Origin: Actinocatenispora comari
Lineage (GTDB): Bacteria > Actinomycetota > Actinomycetes > Mycobacteriales > Micromonosporaceae
DNA length: 64,000 nucleotides
Direction of reading: 5' to 3'
Assembly: GCF_017312725.1 (NCBI RefSeq)
Contig: NZ_BOPO01000073.1
Location: forward strand, 1 to 64,000
Positions 23,928 to 33,800 of the stretch are shown piece after piece. The notes below the pieces were generated by a model. That model saw only the letters and a list, made by a program, of their open reading frames with translations. It had not been told where the DNA came from and ran no database searches. The first letter of the stretch is position 1. The number at the start of each line of letters is the position of its first letter. Position numbers and translations under genes: made by a program.

Positions 23928-24917
23928 TCAGGCGTGCCTGAGGTGGGCGATGATGCCGTTCAGGTCGAGGGTGAACATGTCGGGGCGGAACACGTGCCCA
24001 CCCGGCACCTCGTGCCATTCGTGGGCGATGCCCGCGCTGGCCAGCAGGCCGCGGAACTCGCGCTGACCGGCCAGTACCTGCGTCTCGTTGACCGTGTCGA
24101 ACCAGTTGACCGGGTCCGGGCTGGTGCCGGCGACCAGGAAGATCCGCTTGTTGCGGTAGCTGTCCAACCGCTCGACCGGGTTGTCGGCGCTGACCCGGGC
24201 CTCGTCCCACAGCGGTACGCCGTACACGGTGCCGCCGGCGAGATCCAGCGCGGCGGACGTGGCGTTCGCCCAGTGCGTCACCAGGCCGTAGTCGCGGCGC
24301 AGGCTCGCCGGTCCGGAGTGGGCGCTGACCGAGGCGAAGTGGCCGTAGTACTTGGCGGTGTACTTCAGCGCGCCGAAGCCGCCCATCGAGAACCCGGCGA
24401 CCGCGCGGCCCGCGTACTCGCCGAAGGTGCGGAAGTTGGCGTCGATCCACGGCACCAGCTGGCTGAGGTGGAACGTCTCCCAGTTGCGCGGGCCGACGTT
24501 GGAGCTGACCGGGTTGGAGTACCAGCCGGCGTGCCCGCCGTCCGGCATCACCACGATGATCGGCCTGCCCGCGGTCAGCTGCCGGATGCCCCACCGGTCG
24601 AACGTGATGAAGTCCTGGTCGGTACCGCCGCCGTGCAGCAGGTAGAGCACCGGGTAGGTGCGGCCGCTGGTGTGGTAGTCGTCCGGCAGCAGCACGTTGA
24701 CCGCCGGGTTCCAGCCGATCGCGCTGGTCTGGAACCGGTAGTACCACATCCGGGGGTCGGTCTCGCCGCGCTCGACGATGGTCAGCCCGAAGCCGTTGCT
24801 CGCCGCGCTGGCCGCCGTCGACGACCCGACCGCGCCGGCCGCCCCGAGGGCGACCGCCGCGGTGATGCCGCCCGCCGCCTTCAACAGGCTCCGCCGGCTG
24901 TGTCGATGCTCGCTCAC
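23928..24917 (-). CDS. Tat-secreted esterase (esterase D / antigen 85-like)
   Basis: Secreted alpha/beta hydrolase, 329 aa. The N-terminus has a Tat signal (SRRSLLKAAGGITAAVALGA). The mature enzyme follows the putative-esterase/Ag85 family: YPVLYLLHGGGTDQD with the oxyanion Gly residues, IIVVMPDGGHAGWY, the nucleophile elbow AGFSMGGFGAL and the closing His in EVPGGHVFRPD. GTG start with GGGAGG 5 nt upstream. It may cleave cell-surface or environmental esters; a mycolyltransferase role is unlikely, as there is no other sign of mycolic acids in the window. Confidence 0.9.
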   Translation of the reverse strand: MSEHRHSRRSLLKAAGGITAAVALGAAGAVGSSTAASAASNGFGLTIVERGETDPRMWYYRFQTSAIGWNPAVNVLLPDDYHTSGRTYPVLYLLHGGGTDQDFITFDRWGIRQLTAGRPIIVVMPDGGHAGWYSNPVSSNVGPRNWETFHLSQLVPWIDANFRTFGEYAGRAVAGFSMGGFGALKYTAKYYGHFASVSAHSGPASLRRDYGLVTHWANATSAALDLAGGTVYGVPLWDEARVSADNPVERLDSYRNKRIFLVAGTSPDPVNWFDTVNETQVLAGQREFRGLLASAGIAHEWHEVPGGHVFRPDMFTLDLNGIIAHLRHA

Positions 24918-25010
24918 GTGTCCTCCCGATCGCCGATCCGGCCGACCGGCGACGCGTGCCGTGCCGGCCCGGGCCGCCCGCGGCCGCCCTGCCGAGACGC
25001 TAGGTACGGC

Positions 25011-25029
25011 CGATGACATCTCGATGACA
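25011..25029. promoter_or_regulatory. Direct-repeat site in the esterase/SDR divergent promoter
   Basis: CGATGACA occurs at 25011-25018 and again at 25022-25029, exactly one helical turn apart (11 bp). On the minus strand TAGCGT (25002-24997) is a plausible -10 for the esterase gene, and on the plus strand TAGAGT (25071-25076) stands before the SDR gene, so one regulator bound here could serve both genes. Confidence 0.4.
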
Positions 25030-25070
25030 CCGCAGCCCCGGGCGCTCGGCCGGGGCCGCGGAGCCGTCTC

Positions 25071-25076
25071 TAGAGT
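25071..25076 (+). promoter_or_regulatory. -10 box of a leaderless SDR transcript
   Basis: TAGAGT is followed by 7 nt and the ATG at 25084, with no ribosome binding site in between. This is the geometry of a leaderless mRNA. Confidence 0.55.
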
Positions 25077-25083
25077 CGGTCGG

Positions 25084-25863
25084 ATGAGTGCGCGCGAGTA
25101 CCTGGCCGAGCTGTTCTCGCTGGACGGGCTGACCGCGGTGGTGACCGGCGGCAGTTCCGGGATCGGCCGCGCCATCACCGACGCGCTGGCCCGAGCCGGG
25201 GCGAGCGTGGTCGTGGTGGCGCGCACCAGATCCGCCCTGGACGCGACGGTGGCCGAGCTGACCGCGGCCGGCTGCCGGGCCGCGGCGGTCGACGCCGACC
25301 TGGCCACCCGCGACGGCGTACGGGCGGCGGCGCACCGTGCGGTCGCACCGTTCGGCGAGCCGGACATCCTGGTCAACTGCGCCGGGATCAACCTGCGGCC
25401 ACCGATGGCCGAGCTGACCGAGCGGGACTGGGACGCCACGATGGCGGTCAACCTGACCGCGCCGTACCTGCTCGGGCAGCGGTTCGGTCCGCGGATGGCC
25501 GAGCGCGGCTTCGGCCGGATCATCCACATCACCTCGCAGCAGGCGCACCGCGCGTTCGTCGACAGCGGCGCGTACGGGGTGTCGAAGGGCGGGCTGGAGT
25601 CGCTGGCCCGATCCCAGGCGGAGGCGTGGTCGCGGCACGGCGTCACCTGCAACACGCTGGTACCGGGGTTCGTGCTGACGCCGCTGAACGCGCGGCTGCA
25701 GGGCGACCCGGAGCGGGTGGCCGCGCTCGCCGAGCGCACCATGGTCGGCCGCAACGGCCGCGCCGACGACTTCGCCGGCGCCGCGGTGTTCCTGGCCAGC
25801 CGCGCCGCCGGCTACGTCACCGGGCAGTCGGTCTTCGTCGACGGCGGCTTCTCGGTGCACTGA
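25084..25863 (+). CDS. Short-chain dehydrogenase/reductase
   Basis: Classical SDR, 259 aa, NAD(P)-dependent oxidoreductase. Cofactor motif TGGSSGIGRAI (TGxxxGxG), NCAGIN (NNAG variant), catalytic Ser in HITSQQAHR and Tyr/Lys in YGVSKGG, plus the terminal FVDGGFSVH. The arginine in VARTRS after the second strand suggests NADP(H) preference. ATG at 25084 sits 7 nt after a TAGAGT box. Substrate unknown; similar proteins are often gluconate 5-dehydrogenase-like or 3-oxoacyl reductases. Confidence 0.92.
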   Translation: MSAREYLAELFSLDGLTAVVTGGSSGIGRAITDALARAGASVVVVARTRSALDATVAELTAAGCRAAAVDADLATRDGVRAAAHRAVAPFGEPDILVNCAGINLRPPMAELTERDWDATMAVNLTAPYLLGQRFGPRMAERGFGRIIHITSQQAHRAFVDSGAYGVSKGGLESLARSQAEAWSRHGVTCNTLVPGFVLTPLNARLQGDPERVAALAERTMVGRNGRADDFAGAAVFLASRAAGYVTGQSVFVDGGFSVH

Positions 25864-25969
25864 GCCCGTCGCGCCGCGGTCGGCCCACCGGTCGAGACGC
25901 CTCGTCCGGCGCGACCGTGCACGCCCCCGTTCCCGCGGTCGGCAGCGGAAGGCGGTGCGCCGCCACGGC

Positions 25970-26926
25970 TCAGCGGGTGGCGCCGAAGGCCTCGCGGTAC
26001 CGGCCGGGGGTCGTGCCGGTGCGCCGGGCGAACTGTTCGCGCAACGCCAGCGGGGTGGCGAAACCGCACCGGTGCGCGACGGCGGTGATCGGCAGGTCGG
26101 TGGTCTCCAGCAGTTCCCGGGCCCGCTGCACCCGCTGTTCGAGCAGCCAGCGGGTCGGCGACAGCCCGGTCTCGGCCCGGAACCGGCGGGTCAGCGTGCG
26201 CGCCGACATCCGAGCCCGGGCGGCCATCGACGCGAGCGAGTGCGACTCGGCCAGCGCCCCGGTCAGGTACCCGCGCAGTTGGGCCAGGTCGTCCCCGGGC
26301 CGGCCGGGCACCGGCCGCTCGATGAACTGTGCCTGGCCGCCGTCCCGGTGCGGCGGCACCACCATCCGGCGGGCCGCGTGGTTGGCCGCGGCGGTACCGA
26401 GGTCGCGGCGGACCAGGTGCAGGCACAGGTCGATGCCGGCGGCCAGCCCCGCCGAGGTGAGCACCCGGCCCTCGTCCACGTAGAGCACGTCCGGGTCGAC
26501 CCGGACCGCCGGGTACCGGTCGGCGAGCAGCGTCGCGTACGCCCAGTGCGTCACCGCCCGGCGGCCGTCCAGCAGCCCCGCGGCGGCGAGCGCGAACGCA
26601 CCGGTGCAGATCGACGCGACCCGGCCACCCCGCTGGTACACGGTGCGCAGCGCGGTGCGGACCGCCGCGGGCACCGGCTCGGCCAGGCCGCCGAACCCGG
26701 GCACCACCACGGTGTCGGCCCCGGCCAGCTCGTCCAGCCCGTACTCGGTGACCAGGGGCATCCCGCTGCCGGTGCGCACCGGGCCCGGCGCCAGGCCGCA
26801 CACCCGCACCCGGTACCCGTCCGTTTCGGTGCCGAAGTCACGCAGCGTCTCGCCGAGCAACTGCACCGGGATCGCCAGATCGAACAGCACCACGTCGGGC
26901 AGGGCCAGCACCGCCACCGTACGCAT
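25970..26926 (-). CDS. GlxA-family (AraC-type) transcriptional regulator
   Basis: Protein of 318 aa with an N-terminal DJ-1/PfpI-like domain (VAVLALPDVVLFDLAIPVQL, VVVPGFGGL, Cys in RVASICTGAFALA) and a C-terminal AraC double helix-turn-helix (LASMAARARMSARTLTRRF; ITAVAHRCGFATPLALREQF). The ATG at 26926 follows TAGGAT by 7 nt, so the transcript is probably leaderless. It is divergent from an MFS transporter gene; a 9-bp inverted repeat spans its promoter. Likely role: sensing a compound exported by that transporter. Confidence 0.92.
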   Translation of the reverse strand: MRTVAVLALPDVVLFDLAIPVQLLGETLRDFGTETDGYRVRVCGLAPGPVRTGSGMPLVTEYGLDELAGADTVVVPGFGGLAEPVPAAVRTALRTVYQRGGRVASICTGAFALAAAGLLDGRRAVTHWAYATLLADRYPAVRVDPDVLYVDEGRVLTSAGLAAGIDLCLHLVRRDLGTAAANHAARRMVVPPHRDGGQAQFIERPVPGRPGDDLAQLRGYLTGALAESHSLASMAARARMSARTLTRRFRAETGLSPTRWLLEQRVQRARELLETTDLPITAVAHRCGFATPLALREQFARRTGTTPGRYREAFGATR

Positions 26927-26960
26927 GGCTGGAATCCTACCCGAGATGGCTTTCCAGCCA
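26926..26960. promoter_or_regulatory. Inverted-repeat operator between GlxA-type regulator and MFS gene
   Basis: TGGCTGGAA (26926-26934) and TTCCAGCCA (26952-26960) form a perfect 9-bp inverted repeat with a 17-bp centre that contains the regulator's -10 (TAGGAT on the minus strand, 26939-26934). A direct copy ATGGCT (26925-26930 and 26946-26951) overlaps it. Autoregulation is likely. Confidence 0.6.
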
Positions 26961-27034
26961 CTCCCCTCCGGCCGGCCCGGCTGCGAGGCTGCTGGACGAA
27001 CACCCGGCCGGGACCGAGGGAGAAGGGACCACGC

Positions 27035-28267
27035 GTGGCGCAGACCAGTACCACCCGGGCGACCGAGCCGACCGGACGCCGGTACCGGCGCAACCTGGCG
27101 GTGCTGACCGTCGCGCAGGCGCTGTTCCTGTGCGGCACCAGCGTCGATCTCACCCTGACCGGGCTGGTCGGGTACCGGCTGGCACCGACGCCGGCGCTCG
27201 CCACCCTGCCCGCGGCGCTGATCACGGTGGTCACGCTGGCCGGCACCGGGCCGGCGGCGGCGCTGCTGGCCCGGTACGGCCGGCGGGTCGCGTTCCCGGC
27301 CGGGTCGGTCGCCGCGGCCGCCGGCGGGCTGGTCTCGGTACTGGCGGTCAGCGTGGCGAGCTTCCCGCTGTTCTGCCTCGGCACCGCGCTGGTCGGCGGC
27401 TACCAGGCGGCGGCCGGCTACTACAGCTTCGCCGCCGCCGACGACGCGCCCGCCGGCAGGCGCGGCCGGGCCATCGCCACCGTGCTGATCGGCGGCGTGG
27501 TCGCCGCGGTCGTCGGGCCGTTCCTCGCCACCACCGGCGTGCACGTGCTGCCGGTGCCGTTCGCCGGGGCGTACCTGCTGGTCACGGTGCTGGCGCTGGT
27601 CTCGGCCGGGCTGCTGCGACTGCTCCGGGAGGCGCCGGCGGCCACGACGACCGACGAGCCGGACACCGCGGGCGCGCGACCGCTGCGGGAGATCATGCGT
27701 ACCCCGCGGTTCGTCGCCGGGGGCGTCGGCGGCGCGGTCGCGTACCTGGTGATGTCGCTGCTGATGACCGCGGCGCCGATCGCGGCGGTCAACCACCACC
27801 ACACCGTCGGGCAGGGTGCCGCCGTGGTGCAGTGGCACCTGGTCGGGATGTTCCTGCCGGCGCTGGTCAGCGGGCACCTGGTGCAGTGGCTGCGGCCGGT
27901 ACCGGTGCTGGTCGACGGGATCCTGCTCGCCGTCGCCGGCGCCGTCGTGGCGGCCACCGGTACCAGCGTGGCCACGTTCCTGGTGGCGCTGATCCTCGTC
28001 GGCGTCGGCTGGAACCTGATGTTCGTGGCGGCCACCACGCTGGTGGCCGCCGCCTACCGGCCGAGCGAACGGGTCCGCACCCAGACCGCGGCGCAGACGA
28101 TGGCGCGGGTCGCCTCGGCGGCCGGTTCGCTGTCGGCCGGCGCGCTGCTCGCCACCATCGGCTGGGACCGTACCGCGCTGCTGACTCTGATCCCGCTCGC
28201 GATCGCCGCCGCCTGCCTGGTCCCGGCGATCCGGGCCCGCACCACCACCCCCGCCGAGGAGACCTGA
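27035..28267 (+). CDS. MFS transporter (drug/sugar efflux type)
   Basis: Membrane protein of 410 aa with 12 predicted helices. The first starts at NLAVLTVAQALFLCGTSVDL; LLARYGRRVAF is the MFS loop 2-3 motif (normally GxLaDRxGRR, here partly degenerate); a hydrophilic central loop is found near residue 200 (EAPAATTTDEPDTAGARP). AGAAGGGA precedes the GTG start. The divergent GlxA-type regulator probably controls it. A drug or metabolite exporter is the usual role; substrate not predictable. Confidence 0.88.
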   Translation: MAQTSTTRATEPTGRRYRRNLAVLTVAQALFLCGTSVDLTLTGLVGYRLAPTPALATLPAALITVVTLAGTGPAAALLARYGRRVAFPAGSVAAAAGGLVSVLAVSVASFPLFCLGTALVGGYQAAAGYYSFAAADDAPAGRRGRAIATVLIGGVVAAVVGPFLATTGVHVLPVPFAGAYLLVTVLALVSAGLLRLLREAPAATTTDEPDTAGARPLREIMRTPRFVAGGVGGAVAYLVMSLLMTAAPIAAVNHHHTVGQGAAVVQWHLVGMFLPALVSGHLVQWLRPVPVLVDGILLAVAGAVVAATGTSVATFLVALILVGVGWNLMFVAATTLVAAAYRPSERVRTQTAAQTMARVASAAGSLSAGALLATIGWDRTALLTLIPLAIAAACLVPAIRARTTTPAEET

Positions 28268-28319
28268 GCGCCGCAGAAATGCGGTGCTGCGGCCGAGGGC
28301 CGGTCGCGATACTGCCGGC

Positions 28320-29246
28320 ATGAGGGACAGACCCGCGGGCGTGTCGGACGGGCAGCTCGCCGCCGCGGTCGCCGACGGCTGGGGGCTCGACGTGCGGTCG
28401 GTGACCTACCGGCCGGTCGGGTTCGGCAGCTACCACTGGGCGGTGGACGCCGGCCGGCCGCTGTTCGTCACCGTCGACGCGTTCCACCACGACCCGGCCG
28501 CCGGGCTGGCACGGCTGCGCCGCGCCTTCGACACCGCGCTCGCGCTGCACCGCGACGCCGGCCTGGAGTTCGTCGTGGCGCCGCTGCCGGCCGGTACCGG
28601 GCAGACCGTGCTGCCGCTCGGTGCGCACCACTCGGTCGCGGTGTTTCCGCAGGTAGCCGGGGTGGCGGGCGAGTTCGGTGCGCACCGGGGCGAGGATGCG
28701 CCGGCGGTCCTGGACCTGCTGGTCCGGCTGCACGCGGCCCGGGTCGACGCGCCGCGCGCCGAGCCGGTGCTGCCCGGCCGGGACCACCTGCGAGACGCCC
28801 TGCGCGCCGTCGACCGGCCGTGGACCGGCGGCCCGTACACCGAGCCGTTGCGGGCGCTGCTGGCCGAGCGCGCCGGGCGGATCCGGGAGCTGCTGGGCGA
28901 GTTCGACCGGCTCGTCGGGGAGGTGCCCGGCAACGACCAGGTCGTCACGCACGGTGAACCGCACCCGGGCAACGTGCTGCACGGCCCCGCCGGGCCGCGG
29001 CTGATCGACTGGGACACCGTGCAACTCGCCCCGCCGGAACGCGACCTGTGGCTGCTGCCGGATGCGGTGCACGCCGAGTACACCCGGCGGACCGGCCGGC
29101 CGGTGTCGGCCGCGGCGCTCGCGCTGTACCGGCTGCGGTGGCAGCTCGCCGACATCGCCGTCTACGTCGACGAACTGCGCCGCGCGCGGGAGTACACCGA
29201 GGACACCACCGCCGCCTGGACCCACCTCCACCGCTACCTCGCCTGA
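28320..29246 (+). CDS. Aminoglycoside phosphotransferase-fold kinase
   Basis: Protein of 308 aa with the APH/choline-kinase fold. The catalytic loop is VVTHGEPHPGNVL (His-Gly-Glu instead of the usual HGD, with the later Asn) and the metal-binding Asp lies in RLIDWDTVQLAPPERDLW. The N-lobe is present but its nucleotide-binding Lys is not obvious (RPLFVTVDAF). The start at 28320 follows GATACT by 6 nt. The catalytic base position is Glu rather than Asp, which makes a real resistance activity uncertain; a kinase for another small molecule is possible. Confidence 0.82.
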   Translation: MRDRPAGVSDGQLAAAVADGWGLDVRSVTYRPVGFGSYHWAVDAGRPLFVTVDAFHHDPAAGLARLRRAFDTALALHRDAGLEFVVAPLPAGTGQTVLPLGAHHSVAVFPQVAGVAGEFGAHRGEDAPAVLDLLVRLHAARVDAPRAEPVLPGRDHLRDALRAVDRPWTGGPYTEPLRALLAERAGRIRELLGEFDRLVGEVPGNDQVVTHGEPHPGNVLHGPAGPRLIDWDTVQLAPPERDLWLLPDAVHAEYTRRTGRPVSAAALALYRLRWQLADIAVYVDELRRAREYTEDTTAAWTHLHRYLA

Positions 29247-29368
29247 CGGGGCCGCCCGGCAGGCGCGGACCGGCCCACGGTGGCTGGCCTCACACCGGGC
29301 GCCCGGCCGCGCCGGACCGAGCCGTGCGCTGGGACGATGACGGTCCGCGGGTGGGCGAGGGGGTACCG

Positions 29369-30715
29369 ATGCTGGACGGGCTCGGCGAGTTCTGCACCGC
29401 GGCGCTGGCCGCGCACGACTGCCCCTCGGCGTCGGTCGCCGTGGTCCGGGACGGCACTCTCGTGCTGGCCGAGGCGTACGGTCTGGCCGACGTCGCCGCG
29501 GGCCGCCCGGCCACGCCGGAGACCCGGTACGTGCTGGCCTCGATCACCAAGCCGGTCACCGCGACCGCGGCCGGCGTGCTCGCCGACCGCGGACTGATCG
29601 ACCTCGACGCGCCGCTGCCGGCCGACGCGGTGACGATGCCGCCGGGCGCCGGCTGGCCGGCCCCCACGCCGCGCCAGCTGCTGCAGCACCGCGGCGGCCT
29701 CACCGCCCACTACGACTTCCGGTACGGCGACGATCCGCGGCCGCCGATCGACGCGTCGTGGTACACCCGGCTGTACCGGCGGCCCGGGTCCGGCTACGAG
29801 TACGCGAACCTCGGGTACGGCCTGCTCGGCGCCCTGCTGGAGTCCGCGAGCGGGCTGCCGCTGGCGCGACTGCTGACCCGCGAGGTGTTCGATCCGTTGG
29901 GGCTGCACTCATCCGGCCTCGGCGCGCCCACCGGCGCCGGCCCGGTGGCAACGCGGTACAGCATCGACGGGCGCGGCTATCCGGCCGAGCTGTCGACCAG
30001 CCATCCCGGCGCGACCACGGGGTTCGCCACCGCGAGCGAGCTGGCGCTGTTCGGGCACCGGTACGACACGCTGCTGCGGCCGGAAACCGTTGCGGCGACC
30101 CGGGACGGCGCGCCGATCAGCGACCACCTCGGGTACGGGCTGGGCTGGTGCGTGTCGCGCGGCGCCGGGCCGCTGATCGTCAGCCACGGCGGCGGGATGG
30201 GCGGTGTCGCGACGATGCTGGTAACGGTGCCGGAGCTGGCGCTGTCGGTGGCGGTGCTGACCAACTGCACCAGCAAGGCGGCCCGCGACGCGATCGTCGA
30301 CCACGTGCTGCGCGCCGAGGTCCCGGGTTACCGACCGGCGGCGATCAGCCCCGCCGGCACCGCACCGGTGCGCCGGCTCGCACCGGCCGTCGGCGACTGG
30401 TCGGGGACGATCACCACCCCGGGCGATCCGGTACCGGTCACGCTGCGGATCGACCCGGACGGCGGGGCCGAGCTGACCCTGGCCGGCGGCAGCACGACCG
30501 CCACGGCGACACCGTCCGGCGAGTGGGACTGCACCGCCACCTTCGACGTTCAGCTGCCCACCACCGACGCCCGCCGCAACAGCCCGCTGCTGGGCCTCGT
30601 GCTGACCGCCACCCCGGGCGGCCTGTCCGGCGTGGCCCGCGCGTACCGGGACGGCGACCGCACCGGCTGGCTCGGCAACCTGCTCAGCCACCCGGTCCAC
30701 CTGACCGGTCGCTGA
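29369..30715 (+). CDS. Beta-lactamase-fold serine hydrolase (class C / PBP type)
   Basis: Protein of 448 aa. The beta-lactamase/transpeptidase-like domain shows the SxxK motif in LASITKPVTA, YxN in YEYANLGYG and HGG in VSHGGGMGG. A C-terminal extension of about 120 residues (from APAVGDWSGTI) is a beta-rich lipocalin-like domain seen in many such esterases. ATG with GAGGGGG upstream; no clear signal peptide, so it may be cytoplasmic. A D-aminopeptidase, esterase or peptidase is more likely than a true antibiotic beta-lactamase. Confidence 0.88.
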   Translation: MLDGLGEFCTAALAAHDCPSASVAVVRDGTLVLAEAYGLADVAAGRPATPETRYVLASITKPVTATAAGVLADRGLIDLDAPLPADAVTMPPGAGWPAPTPRQLLQHRGGLTAHYDFRYGDDPRPPIDASWYTRLYRRPGSGYEYANLGYGLLGALLESASGLPLARLLTREVFDPLGLHSSGLGAPTGAGPVATRYSIDGRGYPAELSTSHPGATTGFATASELALFGHRYDTLLRPETVAATRDGAPISDHLGYGLGWCVSRGAGPLIVSHGGGMGGVATMLVTVPELALSVAVLTNCTSKAARDAIVDHVLRAEVPGYRPAAISPAGTAPVRRLAPAVGDWSGTITTPGDPVPVTLRIDPDGGAELTLAGGSTTATATPSGEWDCTATFDVQLPTTDARRNSPLLGLVLTATPGGLSGVARAYRDGDRTGWLGNLLSHPVHLTGR

Positions 30716-30764
30716 TCACGACCCGCCGGTCGGGCTGGCCGCCACGCCGGTCCCCGGACGGGGC

Positions 30765-30795
30765 GCGGCCGGCCCGGCAGTACCGGGTCGGCCGC
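30765..30795. terminator. Bidirectional hairpin terminator
   Basis: GCGGCCGGCCCGG (30765-30777) and CCGGGTCGGCCGC (30783-30795) pair over 13 bp with one mismatch and a 5-nt loop, between the convergent hydrolase and sedolisin genes. Confidence 0.75.
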
Positions 30796-30802
30796 GACCG
30801 GG

Positions 30803-33800
30803 TCAGCCGTGGCCGACGACCCGCATGGTCACCGTCACCGGCGGGACCGGGTACGGGGTGCGGGCCCGGGCCCAGACGGTGGCCTGCCGGCTGCCGCGCT
30901 GCGCGCCCACCGCGCTCAACCGCACCGGTACCGTCACGTGCTGGCCGGGCGCGAGCGTCACGGTGTCGCGGTCGAGGCTCAGCCACGGCGCCGGTGCGCC
31001 GGCACAGTCCCAGTAACCGGGCAGCAGGTCGACCGCGGTGGTCGGGTTGAACGGCTTGACCACCGAACCGCCGACCCGGGCCAGGCCGCAGGCGCTGCCG
31101 CCCCGGTACGCCAGCGTCGGTGCCGGCGGCAGCGCCGACCAGCGGTCCGCGGCCGGGTCGTAGGCGTAGGTGGCGTTGGTGATGGTGTCGTCGCCGATCC
31201 CGCCGGACACCACCAGCTCACCGTTCGCCGCGGTGTATCCGCTGCCCCACAACGGTTCCGGCAGGCTGGCCAGCTTCGACCAGCTGTCGGTCGCCGGTGT
31301 GTAGGCGTACGCCTCGGCGTGGTCCTCGCCGCTGGAGGTACCGCCGGCGCAGTAGAGCCGGCCGTCGATCGCGCCGCAGGACAGGTGCGCGATCGACCGC
31401 GGGTAGTCGGCGAGGGGCTGCCACCGATCGGTCGCCGGATCGTAGCGCCGGACGTTGTTCAGGCCGCAGACGTTGGTGCAGCCGCCGACGAGGTAGAGCT
31501 TGCCGTCCAGCACGGCGCGGCCGGCGAACGAGGCACCGACCGGCGCGTCGGCCACCGGGTGCCACGAGTCGGTGTCCGGCTCGTACCGCAGGGTCGAGGT
31601 CAGCGTGCTCGTCAGCGATTCGCCGCCGGTGACGTACAGCTCCCCGCCGACGAACGCCGCGGACCCGCCCTCGCGCGGCTCGGGCAGATCGGCGATCCGC
31701 GACCAGGTGTTCGTCGCCGGGTCGTACCGGTAGCTCTGCTGCGTCTTGCGCACCCCGTCGACGCCGCCGAGCGAGTAGATCGTGCCGCCCTGCTCGGCGA
31801 CGGCGTTGTCCATGATCCGGGTCGGGAACGCGGCGAGCGACTGCCACGACCCGGCGGTACCGTCGCCGCCGCGGTCCGGGCCGGCCGGCCGGTGCGTCGC
31901 GTCGACGGGCAGCGGCGAGAAGTCACCGTGCACGTGGACCGCCTTCGGTACGGCCCCGGTCGCCCCGGCCGGCACCTGGTAGCGGCCGTTGGTCGTGCCC
32001 AGGGTGACCGTCGCGGCCGCGGTACCGGTGTTGGTGATGGTCACCGACCGCCGCGCGGTGTGCCCGGCGGGGACGTTCGCGGCGAGGTCGGTCGGCCGCA
32101 CCGACAGTCGGGCGGCGGCGAGCCGCACCTCGGCGTGCGCCGCGCCGGACCCGAGCCGTACCGGCACGGTCGAGCTGGCGTAGCCGGTGGCGGCGACGTG
32201 CAGCCGCTGCCGGCCACCGGCGGCGGTGAACAGCCAGAACAGTCCGTCGCCGCGGTTCGGGTCGTCCGGCGTGGCGACGGTCCGGGCCTGGCCGGCGCCC
32301 GCGATCTCGACGGTCGCGGGGTGTACCGGCTTGCCGGTGTTGCGGTCGACGACCGAGCCGACCAGCAGGTTCGCCTGCTGCTGCGCGCAGTACCGCTGCC
32401 CCACGATCACGTTGTCCAGCTGCCACTGGCTGTAGTGCCGCTGCGGGCTGGTGTAGCGGAAGCGGACCCGGACGTCGTCGTGGCCGGCCGCGGCCGGGAT
32501 CGGGACGACCCGGTGGTCGTACTTGGTGCGGGAGGTGTCCTCGAACACCGTCTGCCAGCTGTCCCCGCCGTCGAGGCTGAGATCGAGGTAACCGTGCACG
32601 TCGCTGGAGTAGTCGAACCAGCTGTCGAACGACACCGTCGGCGCGTCCTGACCGGACAGGTCGGCGACCGGGCTGACCAGCGACGTGTCCTCGGCCCCGG
32701 CGCCGTACGACCAGCTGTCCATGACGGCGAAGGAGCCGTCGCCGCCGGTGAAGTCGACCCGCTTGCCCGGGTTGTCGAACCGCCACACGTGGCCGCTGCC
32801 CGCCGCGTCGACGACCTGCCAACCGGCCGGGGTGTCGGTCCCGTCGAAGGTGGTGCCGGTGCCGTGGTAGGCGAAGCCGTAGCCGGCGGCGGTGCAGCGG
32901 TTCTGGTCCACCGGCACCGCGAGGTCGCGCCGGACGTCCCGGGAGCCGACGGACACCGTCACGCTGGTCGGCTCGTACCCGGCGTACTCCGGTGTCACGG
33001 TGAGCCGGTAGTCCCCGCCCGCCGGCAGCTCCACCTGGTAGCGCCCGGTGGCCGGGTCGGTGAACACGTCGCCGTGCGGATAGCCCTCGATGCCGATCCG
33101 CGCGTACAGCGGCCAGTCGTGCCCGGAGCCGTCGGTGACGGTGCCCGACAGGGTGGTCGTCGGGTGCGGCCGCAGCCGGAAGTCGGCGTCGACCGCACCG
33201 TCCGCGGCCACGGTCACGTCGCGGGTGACCGACTCGTGGTCGTAGTCGGTCGCGGTGAGCCGGTGACTGCCGGCCGGCAGCGCGAGGTCGTAGCGGCCGG
33301 CATCGTCGGTGGCGGTGGTGTACCCGTCCGGTGTCGACACGCCCGCCCCGGCGATCGGCCGGCGCGTCGTCGCATCGGTGACCGTACCGGTGACGTGGCC
33401 GAACCGGCCGTGCTGCAACGCCGAGACGCCGGCCGGGGTCCCCAGCCCGGTCGGGCCGTCCCAGCCGGGGCCGGCGGTGCACAGCACGGTGCCACAGGCG
33501 CCGTTGGCGCCGGTGACCACGTCGTTCAGGCCCGATCGCGCCGCGTACGGATAGCTGACCGGGTAGGTGCCGGGCTCCGGCGTACCGGCCAGCGCGTACA
33601 TGCCGGCGACCAGCGGCGCGGACAGGCTGGTGCCACCGATCTGCAGCCAGCCCCCGTACCCGTACGTGTCGTACACCGCCAAGCCGGTCTCCGGGTCGGC
33701 GACCGCGGAGACGTCCGCCGCCGCCCGGCCGGCGCACCCGGTCGCGACGGGCTGCTGGAACGCCGGCTTCGGCTCGTACGGCGAGCAGCCGCTGCCGGCG

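Noticed and set aside
25869-25914. A possible terminator (TCGCGCCG/CGGCGCGA) between the SDR and GlxA-type genes.
   Set aside because: The loop of about 30 nt is too long and the stem too short to be convincing in such GC-rich DNA.
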